Assembly (NCBI GenBank): GCA_020850355.1 | Contig: JADZEX010000079.1 | Span: 1-32,784, forward strand | Reading direction: 5' to 3' | DNA: 32,784 nt | Origin: Fimbriimonadaceae bacterium | Lineage (GTDB): Bacteria; Armatimonadota; UBA10988 | Part shown: positions 16,198 to 23,892 of the stretch, piece after piece | How positions within the stretch are numbered: the first letter of the stretch is position 1 | Layout: each line of letters opens with the position of its first letter | The notes under the pieces: generated by a model | What the model saw: the letters and a program-made list of their open reading frames with translations, nothing else | Databases searched by the model: none | What the model was told of the DNA's origin: nothing | Program-made: the position numbers and the translations under genes

Positions 16198-16739
16198 CCC
16201 TCGACGAGCTGGCCGAACGCTGTCGCATCTTGGCGACCTGCGTCGTCGCGGCGGTCGTCTACGGGGTGCTGCACGACCTGGTGACGGCCCACGTCTGCGT
16301 CGAGTACTTCTCGCGGTTCCACCCGCCGGTGATCGCCTCCGAGTCGCCGGTCGCGCTGGCCCTGGTGTGGGGCGTGTTGGCCACCTGGTGGGTCGGCGCG
16401 GGCCTGGCGGTGCCGCTGGTGGCCGCGGCCCGGCTGGGCGCCGCGCCGCGTTGGACCGCCCGGCAACTGCGGCCGCTGCTGGGCGCGCTGCTGCTGAGCT
16501 GCGCTGCCGCCGCGGCGCTGGCCGGCGTGGCGGGCGGTGGCTGGGCCCGCGCCACTGCCTGGCAGCCGCTGGCCGCCTGGCGCTCGTGGCTGCCCCGCGG
16601 CGCCGAGGCGCGCTTCTTCGGGGTCCTCGTGGCGCACAACATCAGCTACCTGATGGGCTTCAGCGGTGGCCTGGCCGTCGCTGGCGCGGTGCTGGTAAGT
16701 CGCGCCAGGGCCCGGCGCGCGGCCGCCGCGGCGCCGTAG
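16194..16739 (+). CDS. Small multi-pass membrane protein coupled to the methyltransferase
   Basis: A 181-residue protein with about four hydrophobic segments (roughly residues 10-30, 50-77, 93-115 and 140-170). It has a conserved-looking luminal or periplasmic loop near the start (YGVLHDLVTAHVCVEYFS, then FHPPVIASESP) followed by LALVWGVLATWWVGAGL. I recognise this as an uncharacterised membrane family with the G-W/V-G-V-x-A-T-W-W-V-G signature, but know no function for it. Its ATG overlaps the stop of the methyltransferase gene by four bases, so they are translated together. The alanine-rich C-terminus ends at TAG, directly before a dispersed palindrome that can fold as a terminator. Confidence 0.7.
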   Translation: MTLDELAERCRILATCVVAAVVYGVLHDLVTAHVCVEYFSRFHPPVIASESPVALALVWGVLATWWVGAGLAVPLVAAARLGAAPRWTARQLRPLLGALLLSCAAAAALAGVAGGGWARATAWQPLAAWRSWLPRGAEARFFGVLVAHNISYLMGFSGGLAVAGAVLVSRARARRAAAAAP

Positions 16740-16761
16740 AAAAAGGGTCCTGACCCCTTTA
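16740..16761. repeat. Dispersed palindrome, copy 2, terminator-like
   Basis: AAAAAGGGTCCTGACCCCTT (16740-16759), continuing TA, shares GGTCCTGACCCCTTT with copy 1. It can fold as AAAGGGTC/GACCCCTTT with one bulged C. On the minus strand the stem is followed by five T residues; on the plus strand it ends in CCCCTTT right after a stop codon, so it may end transcription of the methyltransferase unit. Confidence 0.6.
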
Positions 16762-16828
16762 GGGTTGACCGTGGCGCGCGGGGGACAGGTGCTACCGGCC
16801 GGACAGGACCGGCTCAGGGAGGGTAGCG

Positions 16829-18679
16829 ATGTCACAGCGTCTGGTGTGTGGATTGTGGCTGGTCTGCCTGTCGCCGCTGGGAGCGGCCTTACCGCTGCCG
16901 CCGCGGAATGGCAAGAACAGCGTCCAAATGCTGGTGGGCGGCAGCAACAAGGTGCCGCTCTGTCTGGTCCCCCCACGGGCGCGCGCCGATGGCACACCGT
17001 TGGCGCCTGGCACGCGGTGTACCATCGTGGTCTACCGCTCGCACGCCGCGGGGCGGACCAACACCTACGACCAGGAGGTTGGCCGGGCCGACGGGCAAGT
17101 CACCCGACCCGATGACCTGCAGCCCTGGATCGATGTCACGGCGATGGTGCCGCCGGACGATCCCAAGGGCGGGATCTTCTACCTCGCGAGCTCGGCGATT
17201 GTCGACGGGCAGGAGTCCACGCTCAACAATCAGTGGCTGACGGTGCGCTGGTCGCCGGGCAGCTTCACGCCGCTGGAGTACCCGGCGGCCGGGCGGGTCG
17301 CCGGGTCGCCGCCGTCGCACCGTGGCGCGATGGCCGCGGTACGGCCACTGAACTATCCTGGCTGGGTCCTGGAGGCGACCGCCGGCACGGAGTTCGACTG
17401 CCGGCTGCCGAGTGACACCACGCTGCGGGTGCGGCCGACGCTGCGGATCAGCGTCAACGGTACCAACGCCAGCGGCAGCGTACCGCTGGCGGCGTTGGCC
17501 ACCGAGTACCGCAAGAAGGTACCCGAGGGCAGCGTCAGCCTGCCCCGCAACCAGTTCCGCGGAACGGTCGCCGACGGCCTGCTAAGCGGCACGCTGGAGC
17601 TGCACTTCGTGCTGGGCGGCAAGCAAGACGGCGCACCGCTCAACGAGCGGGTCGAGACGACCTTGCAGGTCCGCGCCGCGCTGACCGGCAAGGGCCGCCT
17701 GGAAGGCGTCGCCAAGGGCACCACGGTGACCACCCGCAACGGCCAGAAGCCGGTCACCGCGCAGGTCGACTGGCTGTTTGGCGGCGATCCCCCAGAGGGT
17801 CGCCGCCGCCGCCTGGCCGCGACGGCCTTCGCCGGGCAAAGCCTCGGCCTACCCGGCCCCGGCTTCCAGTTGCCCTCGTTCGCCCAGGAGAACTGCCCCC
17901 TCGGCAGCGTCGGCCAGGTCTTCACGGCCTGCTTCCGCGAAGCCCTCAAGCTACAGAAGGGTGAGACCAGGTTGCTCCGGCACCAGCCGGTGCCGTACTG
18001 CGAGGCCGACACCCGCTGGGTCTTCAAGCAGCCCCCGCGGCGGGTCCCGGGCGACCAGGTGAGGTGGCTCTGCGGGCCGCCGAACGTGCTCGGGTGCAGC
18101 GAGGCGGGCGACGCCTTGACGGCCAAGGCGGTCGGCAATGGCGTCGGCGAGATCTGGTCCCGCAGCGAGTGGAGCTACACCAACAAGGAGGGCAAGCCCG
18201 AGAATCGGACGCTCTTCATGACCTGGCTGGTGGTGGTCGGCAACGTCGCTGGTGAGGCCTACGACCGCAGCCTGGGACGCGTCAAGGGTCCGGGCCTGAA
18301 CCCCGAGCCGGGCCCGGTCAACCGCGGCAAGGTCAGCGGGTACGTGCGCGGGCCTGACGGCAAGCCGCTGCCGGGCGCGCAGGTCTTTCTGGTGCACGAG
18401 GCGACGGGCAAGACCTACACCGCGGAGAGCTGGCTGAGTGGTGCCAATGGCACCTACGCGTTGGACCTCTCCAAGGAGTCCAGCGGCCTCGGCCTGAAGG
18501 AGGGCAGCTACGCGGTGATGCCCTACAAACGCGGCTCGCCGAATGGGCCAGGCGACGACTACTGGCCGCACCCCCGAACCCGTCCGACGATCACCCTGAC
18601 CCGCGACCTGGCCCTTGAGAAGGCGATCCAGGTGCCGGAGATCTGGCTCGACCGGGTCAGCAGCCTGTACGGCCGCTGA
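16829..18679 (+). CDS. Secreted protein with C-terminal carboxypeptidase-regulatory-like domain
   Basis: A 616-residue protein with a clear signal peptide (MSQRLVCGLWLVCLSPLGAA), so it is exported. Most of the chain is strand-rich, with Ig-like features and several cysteines in the second half (residues about 350-430), and it has no catalytic motif I recognise. The last 115 residues (GKVSGYVRGPDGKPLPGAQV, then FLVHEATGKTYTAESW, then NGTYALDL) match the carboxypeptidase-regulatory/transthyretin-like beta-sandwich that decorates surface and secreted proteins. AGGGAGGG at 16816-16823 precedes the ATG. It converges on the GH16 gene with a strong hairpin between them. It is probably a structural or binding protein of the envelope. 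It could alternatively be a fusion of repeated beta domains whose function cannot be read. Confidence 0.65.
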   Translation: MSQRLVCGLWLVCLSPLGAALPLPPRNGKNSVQMLVGGSNKVPLCLVPPRARADGTPLAPGTRCTIVVYRSHAAGRTNTYDQEVGRADGQVTRPDDLQPWIDVTAMVPPDDPKGGIFYLASSAIVDGQESTLNNQWLTVRWSPGSFTPLEYPAAGRVAGSPPSHRGAMAAVRPLNYPGWVLEATAGTEFDCRLPSDTTLRVRPTLRISVNGTNASGSVPLAALATEYRKKVPEGSVSLPRNQFRGTVADGLLSGTLELHFVLGGKQDGAPLNERVETTLQVRAALTGKGRLEGVAKGTTVTTRNGQKPVTAQVDWLFGGDPPEGRRRRLAATAFAGQSLGLPGPGFQLPSFAQENCPLGSVGQVFTACFREALKLQKGETRLLRHQPVPYCEADTRWVFKQPPRRVPGDQVRWLCGPPNVLGCSEAGDALTAKAVGNGVGEIWSRSEWSYTNKEGKPENRTLFMTWLVVVGNVAGEAYDRSLGRVKGPGLNPEPGPVNRGKVSGYVRGPDGKPLPGAQVFLVHEATGKTYTAESWLSGANGTYALDLSKESSGLGLKEGSYAVMPYKRGSPNGPGDDYWPHPRTRPTITLTRDLALEKAIQVPEIWLDRVSSLYGR

Positions 18680-18698
18680 GGCCACCAGCGCCCCACCG

Positions 18699-18726
18699 GA
18701 GCGCTCGGCCCGCCGGTCGAGCGCTC
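18699..18726. terminator. Bidirectional hairpin between convergent genes
   Basis: GAGCGCTCG at 18699-18707 and CGAGCGCTC at 18718-18726 are perfect inverted repeats (9-bp stem, 10-base loop). The hairpin lies in the 46-base gap between the convergent secreted-protein and GH16 genes and touches the GH16 stop codon. It lacks a T tract, but position and symmetry favour transcription termination in both directions. Confidence 0.55.
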
Positions 18727-19649
18727 TACGGCGCGGCGGCCGGGCGCTGGTAGACGCGAGCGTAGTCGACCTCGTAGACCAGCGGCGAGGTGGCCGGGCC
18801 GGGGTCGCCGCCGGGGCCGCCGATCGCCAGGTTGAGGATCAGGGCGTGGGGCTCGCGGAAGGGATGCACCACCTGCGACCACGGCGTCTGCGGGTTGCGG
18901 GCGACCTCGTGGGTCACTTCGTTGAGCAGCTCGTCGTCACAGAGGATCTGCGTCTTGGAGTCGGAGCCGACCAGCCGCCAGACGTGGAACTTGCGCAGCC
19001 AGTCGGGGTCGCGGTTGAGGAACCAGCTCAGCCGGGGCCTGTTCTGATCGCCGTGCTGCGGGTTCTGCCAGGCGTGCCAGTGCGCGTTCCACTGCTGCGT
19101 GGTGCCCCAGGCGAAGTTGGCCAGGATCCGGCCGCCGTAGCACTCCATCAGGTCGACCTCGCCACCGTGCGGCCATTGCCCGGGGCCGGTCGTCCAGATC
19201 GCCGGGAAGTAGCCCGGCTGCGGGCTCAGGCGGGCGCGGACGACGATCTGCACGCGGTCCAGCGGCCAGGCGAACTTGCCCCAGGTGTTGAGCGACGAGG
19301 AGGTCCACTCGGCGAACTCCCGCTGCCGCCGCCAGTCGCCGCTGCCAGCCTCGTAACGCGGGTTGGGCACTCGTTCGCGGCGCCCCTCAATCACCAGCAG
19401 CCCGCCGCGCACGGTGGCGTTCTGGGGCTGGTACCACTGCGCCTCGTTGTTGCGGACGAAGCCGTTCTCGAAGTTCCACCTGGCCGGATCGGGCGCGCCG
19501 TCGCCGTCGAACTCGTCGTGCCAGACCAGCTCGTGGCCGGGCACGGGGTCGATGCTGGTGACGGGCAGCCGCGCCGGGTCCTCGGGCGCCTGGCCGACCA
19601 ACGGCAGCGTCAGCAGCAACAGCAGGACCAGCGCCAGCAGCTTCAGCAT
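18726..19649 (-). CDS. Secreted glycoside hydrolase family 16 enzyme
   Basis: A 307-residue protein with a leucine-rich signal peptide (MLKLLALVLLLLLTLPLVG) and a single GH16 domain. The opening ELVWHDEFDGDGAPDPARWN and the catalytic motif GGEVDLMECYG are typical. In E164-V-D-L-M-E169 the first Glu is the expected nucleophile, D166 the helper and E169 the acid/base. GH16 enzymes cut beta-1,3/1,4-glucans, agarose, carrageenan or xyloglucan by a retaining mechanism; the exact substrate cannot be told. The final strand VYEVDYARVYQRP is the usual end. The ATG at 19649 has GGAGG upstream and a good promoter at 19673-19702; longer in-frame starts lack both. It works outside the cell or in the periplasm and is probably one of several glycan-active proteins of this locus. 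Confidence 0.92.
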   Translation of the reverse strand: MLKLLALVLLLLLTLPLVGQAPEDPARLPVTSIDPVPGHELVWHDEFDGDGAPDPARWNFENGFVRNNEAQWYQPQNATVRGGLLVIEGRRERVPNPRYEAGSGDWRRQREFAEWTSSSLNTWGKFAWPLDRVQIVVRARLSPQPGYFPAIWTTGPGQWPHGGEVDLMECYGGRILANFAWGTTQQWNAHWHAWQNPQHGDQNRPRLSWFLNRDPDWLRKFHVWRLVGSDSKTQILCDDELLNEVTHEVARNPQTPWSQVVHPFREPHALILNLAIGGPGGDPGPATSPLVYEVDYARVYQRPAAAP

Positions 19650-19672
19650 GGTTCGCCTCCACCCCCGCGGCG

Positions 19673-19702
19673 AGTCTAGCGGCGGGAGCGGCGTGGCGTC
19701 AA
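19673..19702 (-). promoter_or_regulatory. Sigma70-type promoter of the GH16 gene
   Basis: On the minus strand TTGACG (19702-19697) and TAGACT (19678-19673) are 18 bases apart, matching five and four of six consensus bases. Transcription would start near 19666, leaving a short leader that contains the GGAGG site of the GH16 gene. This supports the start at 19649. Confidence 0.5.
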
Positions 19703-19729
19703 GGACGTCGGCCGGAGTGGTGCGCTGCG

Positions 19730-19979
19730 GACTCACGCGGTGGGTCAGCAGACACCAGACTCACGCAGAGGCGCAGTGGAGATAGACAACTAGTAGCAGC
19801 CTCACCCGGCGGGGGTATACTATGAGACCAGGGACTCACGCAGAGGCGCTGAGGCGCAGGGGAGATAGACAACTAGTAGCAGACTCCCCCGGAGGGCCAA
19901 GACCAGGAGAACAGGGACTCACGCAGAGGCGCGGAGGCGCGAGGGAGATAGACAGCTAGTAGCGGACCCACGTGGTGGG
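19730..19979. repeat. Tandem array of a 75-83 bp unit alternating with small hairpins
   Basis: The 393-base gap between the GH116 and GH16 genes (19650-20042) holds three imperfect units starting at 19758, 19833 and 19916. Each runs GACTCACGCAGAGGCGC, then GGAGATAGACAACTAGTAGC (third copy: one A-to-G change). Units 2 and 3 contain a second GAGGCGC octamer that unit 1 lacks, which accounts for the 8-base length difference. Four small hairpins alternate with the units: 19732-19744 (CTCAC/GTGGG), 19804-19816 (ACCC/GGGT), 19884-19894 (CTCC/GGAG) and 19967-19979 (CCCAC/GTGGG). Their sequences differ while pairing is kept. A partial unit (GACTCACGC) begins at 19730. I see no gene in the gap; the remaining 63 bases to the GH116 stop show nothing clear. 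Confidence 0.75.
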
Positions 19980-20042
19980 GAGAGAGTCGACGGTTGCTGT
20001 TTGGCGCCGCTGGGTGCCTGGGATGGGATGGTGCTGGGGTCG

Positions 20043-23000
20043 TCAGGCAGAGAGCACGGCCTGAACCGTCTCTGTGGCGATCACCTCCGCGCCCGGCCGG
20101 ACGATGACCCGTTCGCCGGCGCGCTCCAAAGTGGCTGGCACGGGGCGGCCGTCGACCGTCAGATCGACGTGGGTCAGCGTTGGGGCGGCCGCCAGGACCA
20201 GCTCGCGCAGCCGCAGGCGGCCGTAGCGGATGTCGACCGTGGCGGTCTGGCGGTCGGTGATGGTCTGCGTGAAGAGGCCCCAACACTCGGCGCCTAGGAA
20301 GACACTGCGGTGGTCGGCCGGCTGCCAGCGCGGCAGGAAGCCCAGGCGGCCGGCGGGCCCGTCCAGAACCAGGCCCTGCGCGGCGGTCAGCAGGCTGCCA
20401 GAGCTGAGCGCCCGGGCGTAGAACTTGCCGCACTCCAGCTCGTTGTAGGGGTTGCCCCCGGGTCCCGAGTTGAGCGTCTCGCGGCGGCGACCGTCATAGC
20501 GCGAGCGTGCGGCGGACACCAGGCGGACGCCCTCGGCGACCATGCCCTCGTAGATCAGCAGCCCCGCCACGGCGTACTCGATGCCGGTCCAGACCTCGTC
20601 GGCGTAGATGATGAACGGCTCCGGTCGCCCGCCGTGGGGCCAGGTACACATCAGCAGACCGGGCTCGTCGTCCAGCACATAGCGCCGCGGGGCCTGCTTG
20701 AAGCCGTGGAAGTTGGCGCGAAAGTTGTGGGCCAGAATCTGCCGCAACGCGGCGCGCACATGGTCAGTCGGGTAGAGGTAACCGAGGTCGAGCTGGTGGG
20801 CCCACCACTGCCCCAGCAACTGGTCACTGTGGCAGCCGGTGTGGTAATCATGCGCCCCGCGGGCGTCCGGGCGTTGGATGTAATACTCGTGCTCGGCGTG
20901 CCACAGCCGCTCGTCCTGCAGGCGGCTGCCGCGCTCGCGCAGCTCGCCGTAACGCCCTGCCGCGGCGGTGTCGCCGACGGTCTGCGCCATCTGCCGACAG
21001 GCCGCCAGCGCGCTGAGGTACTGACTGCCGCAGAAGGTGTGCTGCCCGCTGGTGGCGCAGTCGTAGGTGTTCCACTGGTGGCCGGTCAGGACGCCCTCGC
21101 CGGCGGCGTCGAAGGTGGCGATCAGCCAGTCCATCGCCTTCTTGACCTGCGGCCAGAGCTGCCGCAGGAAGCTGTCGTCGGCACTGGTCTGATGCGCCCG
21201 TAGGGCGCCTTCGATCACCGCGCAGTGGCCGTCGACAAACGCGCCGTGGCGGCTGTGCTGGCGGTGCTGCGTTTCGCCGCTGTCCAGCAGATAGGTCACC
21301 AGGTCCGAGGTGCGCAGGTTGCGGTCGAGCTCGGGCCACAGCCGGGCGTGGGTCTGGGCGTAGTTCCAGACATGGGTGCAGTTCAGCGGGCAGCAACCGT
21401 AGCAGCCCTCGTACCCCGCGAAGTAGCCGGCTTCGGTCCAGAAGCAGGTCGGCCCGCGGGGGATCACCGCCTGCGAGGTGAAGGCGTCCAGCAGCGCCGC
21501 GGGCAGGTTCGACTGGTAGACCGTCTGGTGCCAGCGCTCGGTCCAGCCCCATAGTTCGGGCAGCCGGTCGAGCACGTCGCTGACCACCGCACCGGCGTCG
21601 CCGTAGCGCTGGCTGTAGAAGTTGCCACGGTGGCCGAAGCGCTCGACATTCGGGAAGTGCCAGCCGATCACGAAGGTGACCGTCTCGCTGGCGCCGGGGG
21701 CCAGCGTGAAGCTCGGCGCCAGCGCGCAGTTGTGGGTCTCGCCGGCGGGCGTTGGCCCGGCGCTGGCGCTGCCGGGCAGCGTCCCGCGGGTCAGCAGCTC
21801 AGCGGTCAGCTCGGCGGCGGCGGTCCAGCCGGCCTCGGCCGCGGCCGGCCGGTCGCAGGCCAGGGCCAGCGTGCCGTAACGGGTCGCCGCGGTCACCAGC
21901 CGCTGCCCCGCCGCCAGCGGCACGCCGCGGACGGCTCGCAGCAGCGGTTCGATCCAGGCGTCTGGCAGCGTCTCGGCGAGGCTGACGATCCAGCGCGAGC
22001 GGCCGACCGGCAGTGACAGCAGCACCGGCTCACCGCGCACGGTCGCCAGCACCTCGGCGCCGCCGCTCAACTGCAGGCCCTTGAAGGCCACCCGCCGGCT
22101 GACCGCCCAGCCCGCCGGATCGCCCAGCACAGCGCGCCCCGCAGCGGTTAGCTCGACGCTCTGCAGGCCGGCCGAGGAGACCTCTTCGACGGTCTGAAAG
22201 CGCACCGGCAGCGCCGCCGCCAGGTCGCTCAGCGGGCCTCGCAGGCGGTACAGCCGATCCGGTGGCAGGTCGGCGAAGACAATGTGATCGACGTTGAGAT
22301 GGCCCCAGGCGTCGGAGCTGCGGTCGACGATTTGCAGGCGCGCCTCTTGCCCGATCAGGTCGCCGACGTCCCACGAGGCCGGCTCCAGCCGCTCGTTGTT
22401 CCGGCCGGTGGCGGTCCGCACGACCCGGTCGCCGATCAGCAGGTTCAGGCAGGCCCGCTGCGGGTCACTACCGCCGCCGATCAGGAAGCCGATGTGGCGC
22501 CGGGCGATCTTGAAGGGCGGTGAGGTCAGCGTGCCCTGCGGCCCATCGCCGGGGCGGAAGGTGTTGACCAGCCCGCGGCCCAGGAAGCCGCTGACGGCCT
22601 GCTGCCCGGCCTCGGTGCCGCGTGACGGGCCAGGGCCGAAACCCTCGCCGGCGACCTGCCATTGGCCGTAGGTCTCGCCCTCGAAGTCCTCGAACACTTC
22701 CAGCGCGTCCCAGGCGCCCTGCTCCGCACGGATCGCCGTCAAGGCCTGCCAGAAGCCGGCGCCGGCGCTGCCGACGAGCAGGCCGCCGCCCTGCTCGGCC
22801 AGCCCGCTGGCGGCCTCGATCACGGCGCCGGCGACGCGGTCGGCGGTCAGGTCGGCCAGGCTGCCGAGCTGGCCGAGCCAGTAGACCGGCGGTCCGGCGA
22901 CCTCCGGCCCGTGCGCCTCACGGACCGTCAGCGGGCCGTCCGGCGGACGGGTCCAGTCGCGGCCGAGGTGGACCACGGTCCGCCCGGCGCCCTGCTCGAC

Positions 23001-23699
23001 GCGGCCGACATTGCCGCCGTAGGCGGGCAGCCGCACCCCGTCGAGGCCGGTCTCACCGCCGCAGCCGACCGCGTTCTGGAGGCTCGCCAGCAGCGTCACC
23101 GCCGCCGGCAGCTCACCGGGATTGGTGACGGTCACGCGCAGCAGCACCACCGGCAGGGCCGAGTTGGCGGCGTCCAGCGGCAGCAGCGGCGAGGTCGCCT
23201 CGAGCCGCACCCGCACCGGGAGCTGCTCGTCGCGGTAGTGCAGCCGCGCGATGGGGTAGCCACCCTCAAAGGTCAGCGCCTGCATCGGGCGCAGGCCGGC
23301 GTCGCTGACCGTCTGCAGCACCCGCGCCACCGGCCGCCCAGCGCCGACCTGCGCGCGGATCGCCAGGAAGCTGTCAGGCACCCGCGCCTCGGTGCTGTTG
23401 TTGAAGATCTGCCAGACGCCCAGGCGACCGCTGCCTTCGAGCCAGATCGTCCCGGTGCCCAGCCCGCCCAGCGGCATCGCCACGGCCGCGAGATGCTCCC
23501 GCTCGTAAGTCCGCGGCGTCTGCAGCGGCGGCTCGCCGGCCCCCCGGCGGCGCGGCAACCCCGGCAGCGCCGCCCGCACCCCCGAGCTGGCCAGCGCACA
23601 ACTGGCCGCGGCGACGGCCAGCGTTTGCAGAAACTCCCGCCGCGGCACCGCCGCCAACGGCTGGCCACACTGGCCCGAGCAACCGCAATCACGCGTCAT
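20043..23699 (-). CDS. Tat-exported GH116-type glycosidase with inserted carbohydrate-binding-like module
   Basis: A 1218-residue protein. The cysteine-rich N-terminus is followed by a twin-arginine signal (RREFLQTLAVAAASCALASS), so it is probably folded before export. The start of the GH116 beta domain is clear (AVAMPLGGLGTGTIWLEGSG, then LGVWQIFNNS). Residues about 335-478 hold a separate beta module (FEDFEGETYGQW ... GTLTSPPFKIARRHIGFLIG ... GHLNVDHIVFADLP) known from many secreted sugar-active proteins. The (alpha/alpha)6 catalytic domain (about 700-1130) shows CPLNCTHVWNY, GCHSDQLLGQWW, IIYADEVWTGIEYAVAG and NPYNELECGKFYARA. GH116 includes beta-glucosidases, beta-xylosidases and N-acetylglucosaminidases. 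Near residue 870 it reads LTGHQWNTYD where I expect an acidic E-G before N-T-x-D, so activity is uncertain. GGAGG precedes the ATG. Confidence 0.85.
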   Translation of the reverse strand: MTRDCGCSGQCGQPLAAVPRREFLQTLAVAAASCALASSGVRAALPGLPRRRGAGEPPLQTPRTYEREHLAAVAMPLGGLGTGTIWLEGSGRLGVWQIFNNSTEARVPDSFLAIRAQVGAGRPVARVLQTVSDAGLRPMQALTFEGGYPIARLHYRDEQLPVRVRLEATSPLLPLDAANSALPVVLLRVTVTNPGELPAAVTLLASLQNAVGCGGETGLDGVRLPAYGGNVGRVEQGAGRTVVHLGRDWTRPPDGPLTVREAHGPEVAGPPVYWLGQLGSLADLTADRVAGAVIEAASGLAEQGGGLLVGSAGAGFWQALTAIRAEQGAWDALEVFEDFEGETYGQWQVAGEGFGPGPSRGTEAGQQAVSGFLGRGLVNTFRPGDGPQGTLTSPPFKIARRHIGFLIGGGSDPQRACLNLLIGDRVVRTATGRNNERLEPASWDVGDLIGQEARLQIVDRSSDAWGHLNVDHIVFADLPPDRLYRLRGPLSDLAAALPVRFQTVEEVSSAGLQSVELTAAGRAVLGDPAGWAVSRRVAFKGLQLSGGAEVLATVRGEPVLLSLPVGRSRWIVSLAETLPDAWIEPLLRAVRGVPLAAGQRLVTAATRYGTLALACDRPAAAEAGWTAAAELTAELLTRGTLPGSASAGPTPAGETHNCALAPSFTLAPGASETVTFVIGWHFPNVERFGHRGNFYSQRYGDAGAVVSDVLDRLPELWGWTERWHQTVYQSNLPAALLDAFTSQAVIPRGPTCFWTEAGYFAGYEGCYGCCPLNCTHVWNYAQTHARLWPELDRNLRTSDLVTYLLDSGETQHRQHSRHGAFVDGHCAVIEGALRAHQTSADDSFLRQLWPQVKKAMDWLIATFDAAGEGVLTGHQWNTYDCATSGQHTFCGSQYLSALAACRQMAQTVGDTAAAGRYGELRERGSRLQDERLWHAEHEYYIQRPDARGAHDYHTGCHSDQLLGQWWAHQLDLGYLYPTDHVRAALRQILAHNFRANFHGFKQAPRRYVLDDEPGLLMCTWPHGGRPEPFIIYADEVWTGIEYAVAGLLIYEGMVAEGVRLVSAARSRYDGRRRETLNSGPGGNPYNELECGKFYARALSSGSLLTAAQGLVLDGPAGRLGFLPRWQPADHRSVFLGAECWGLFTQTITDRQTATVDIRYGRLRLRELVLAAAPTLTHVDLTVDGRPVPATLERAGERVIVRPGAEVIATETVQAVLSA

Positions 23700-23781
23700 C
23701 GAGCGCCTCCGCGGCGGCGGGCTTCACCAGACCGCGGACGCCACCTCCTGGGAGCGCCGATGGGCGATGGGCGATGCGGTT

Positions 23782-23820
23782 GATCAGACCGATCCGACCG
23801 ATCAGACCAATCCCACCGAT
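23782..23820 (+). repeat. Four-copy 9-bp tandem repeat (GATCNGACC)
   Basis: GATCAGACC, GATCCGACC, GATCAGACC and AATCCCACC follow one another, ending in GAT. The repeat lies in the divergent gap between the GH116 gene and the next gene, about 75 bases before the latter's start. A related short run (ACCGACCGACCCGACCGAT, 30483-30501) lies after the shortened GH5-like gene. Confidence 0.7.
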
Positions 23821-23892
23821 CGTCGACGGTCGCCGACCTCTCCAGAAGGAAGCGCTGGGCCTGGTCCGAAAGGCGATCCTGGGAGGACCGCG

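Noticed and set aside
19758-19964. Possible CRISPR array
   Set aside because: There are only three imperfect units of 42-50 bases, the unit length varies by an internal octamer, the sequences between units are hairpin-like rather than unrelated spacers, and no cas gene is present.
22662-23783. A 373-codon plus-strand frame opposite the GH116 gene
   Set aside because: Composition is that of a shadow frame and it overlaps fully with the well-supported minus-strand gene.
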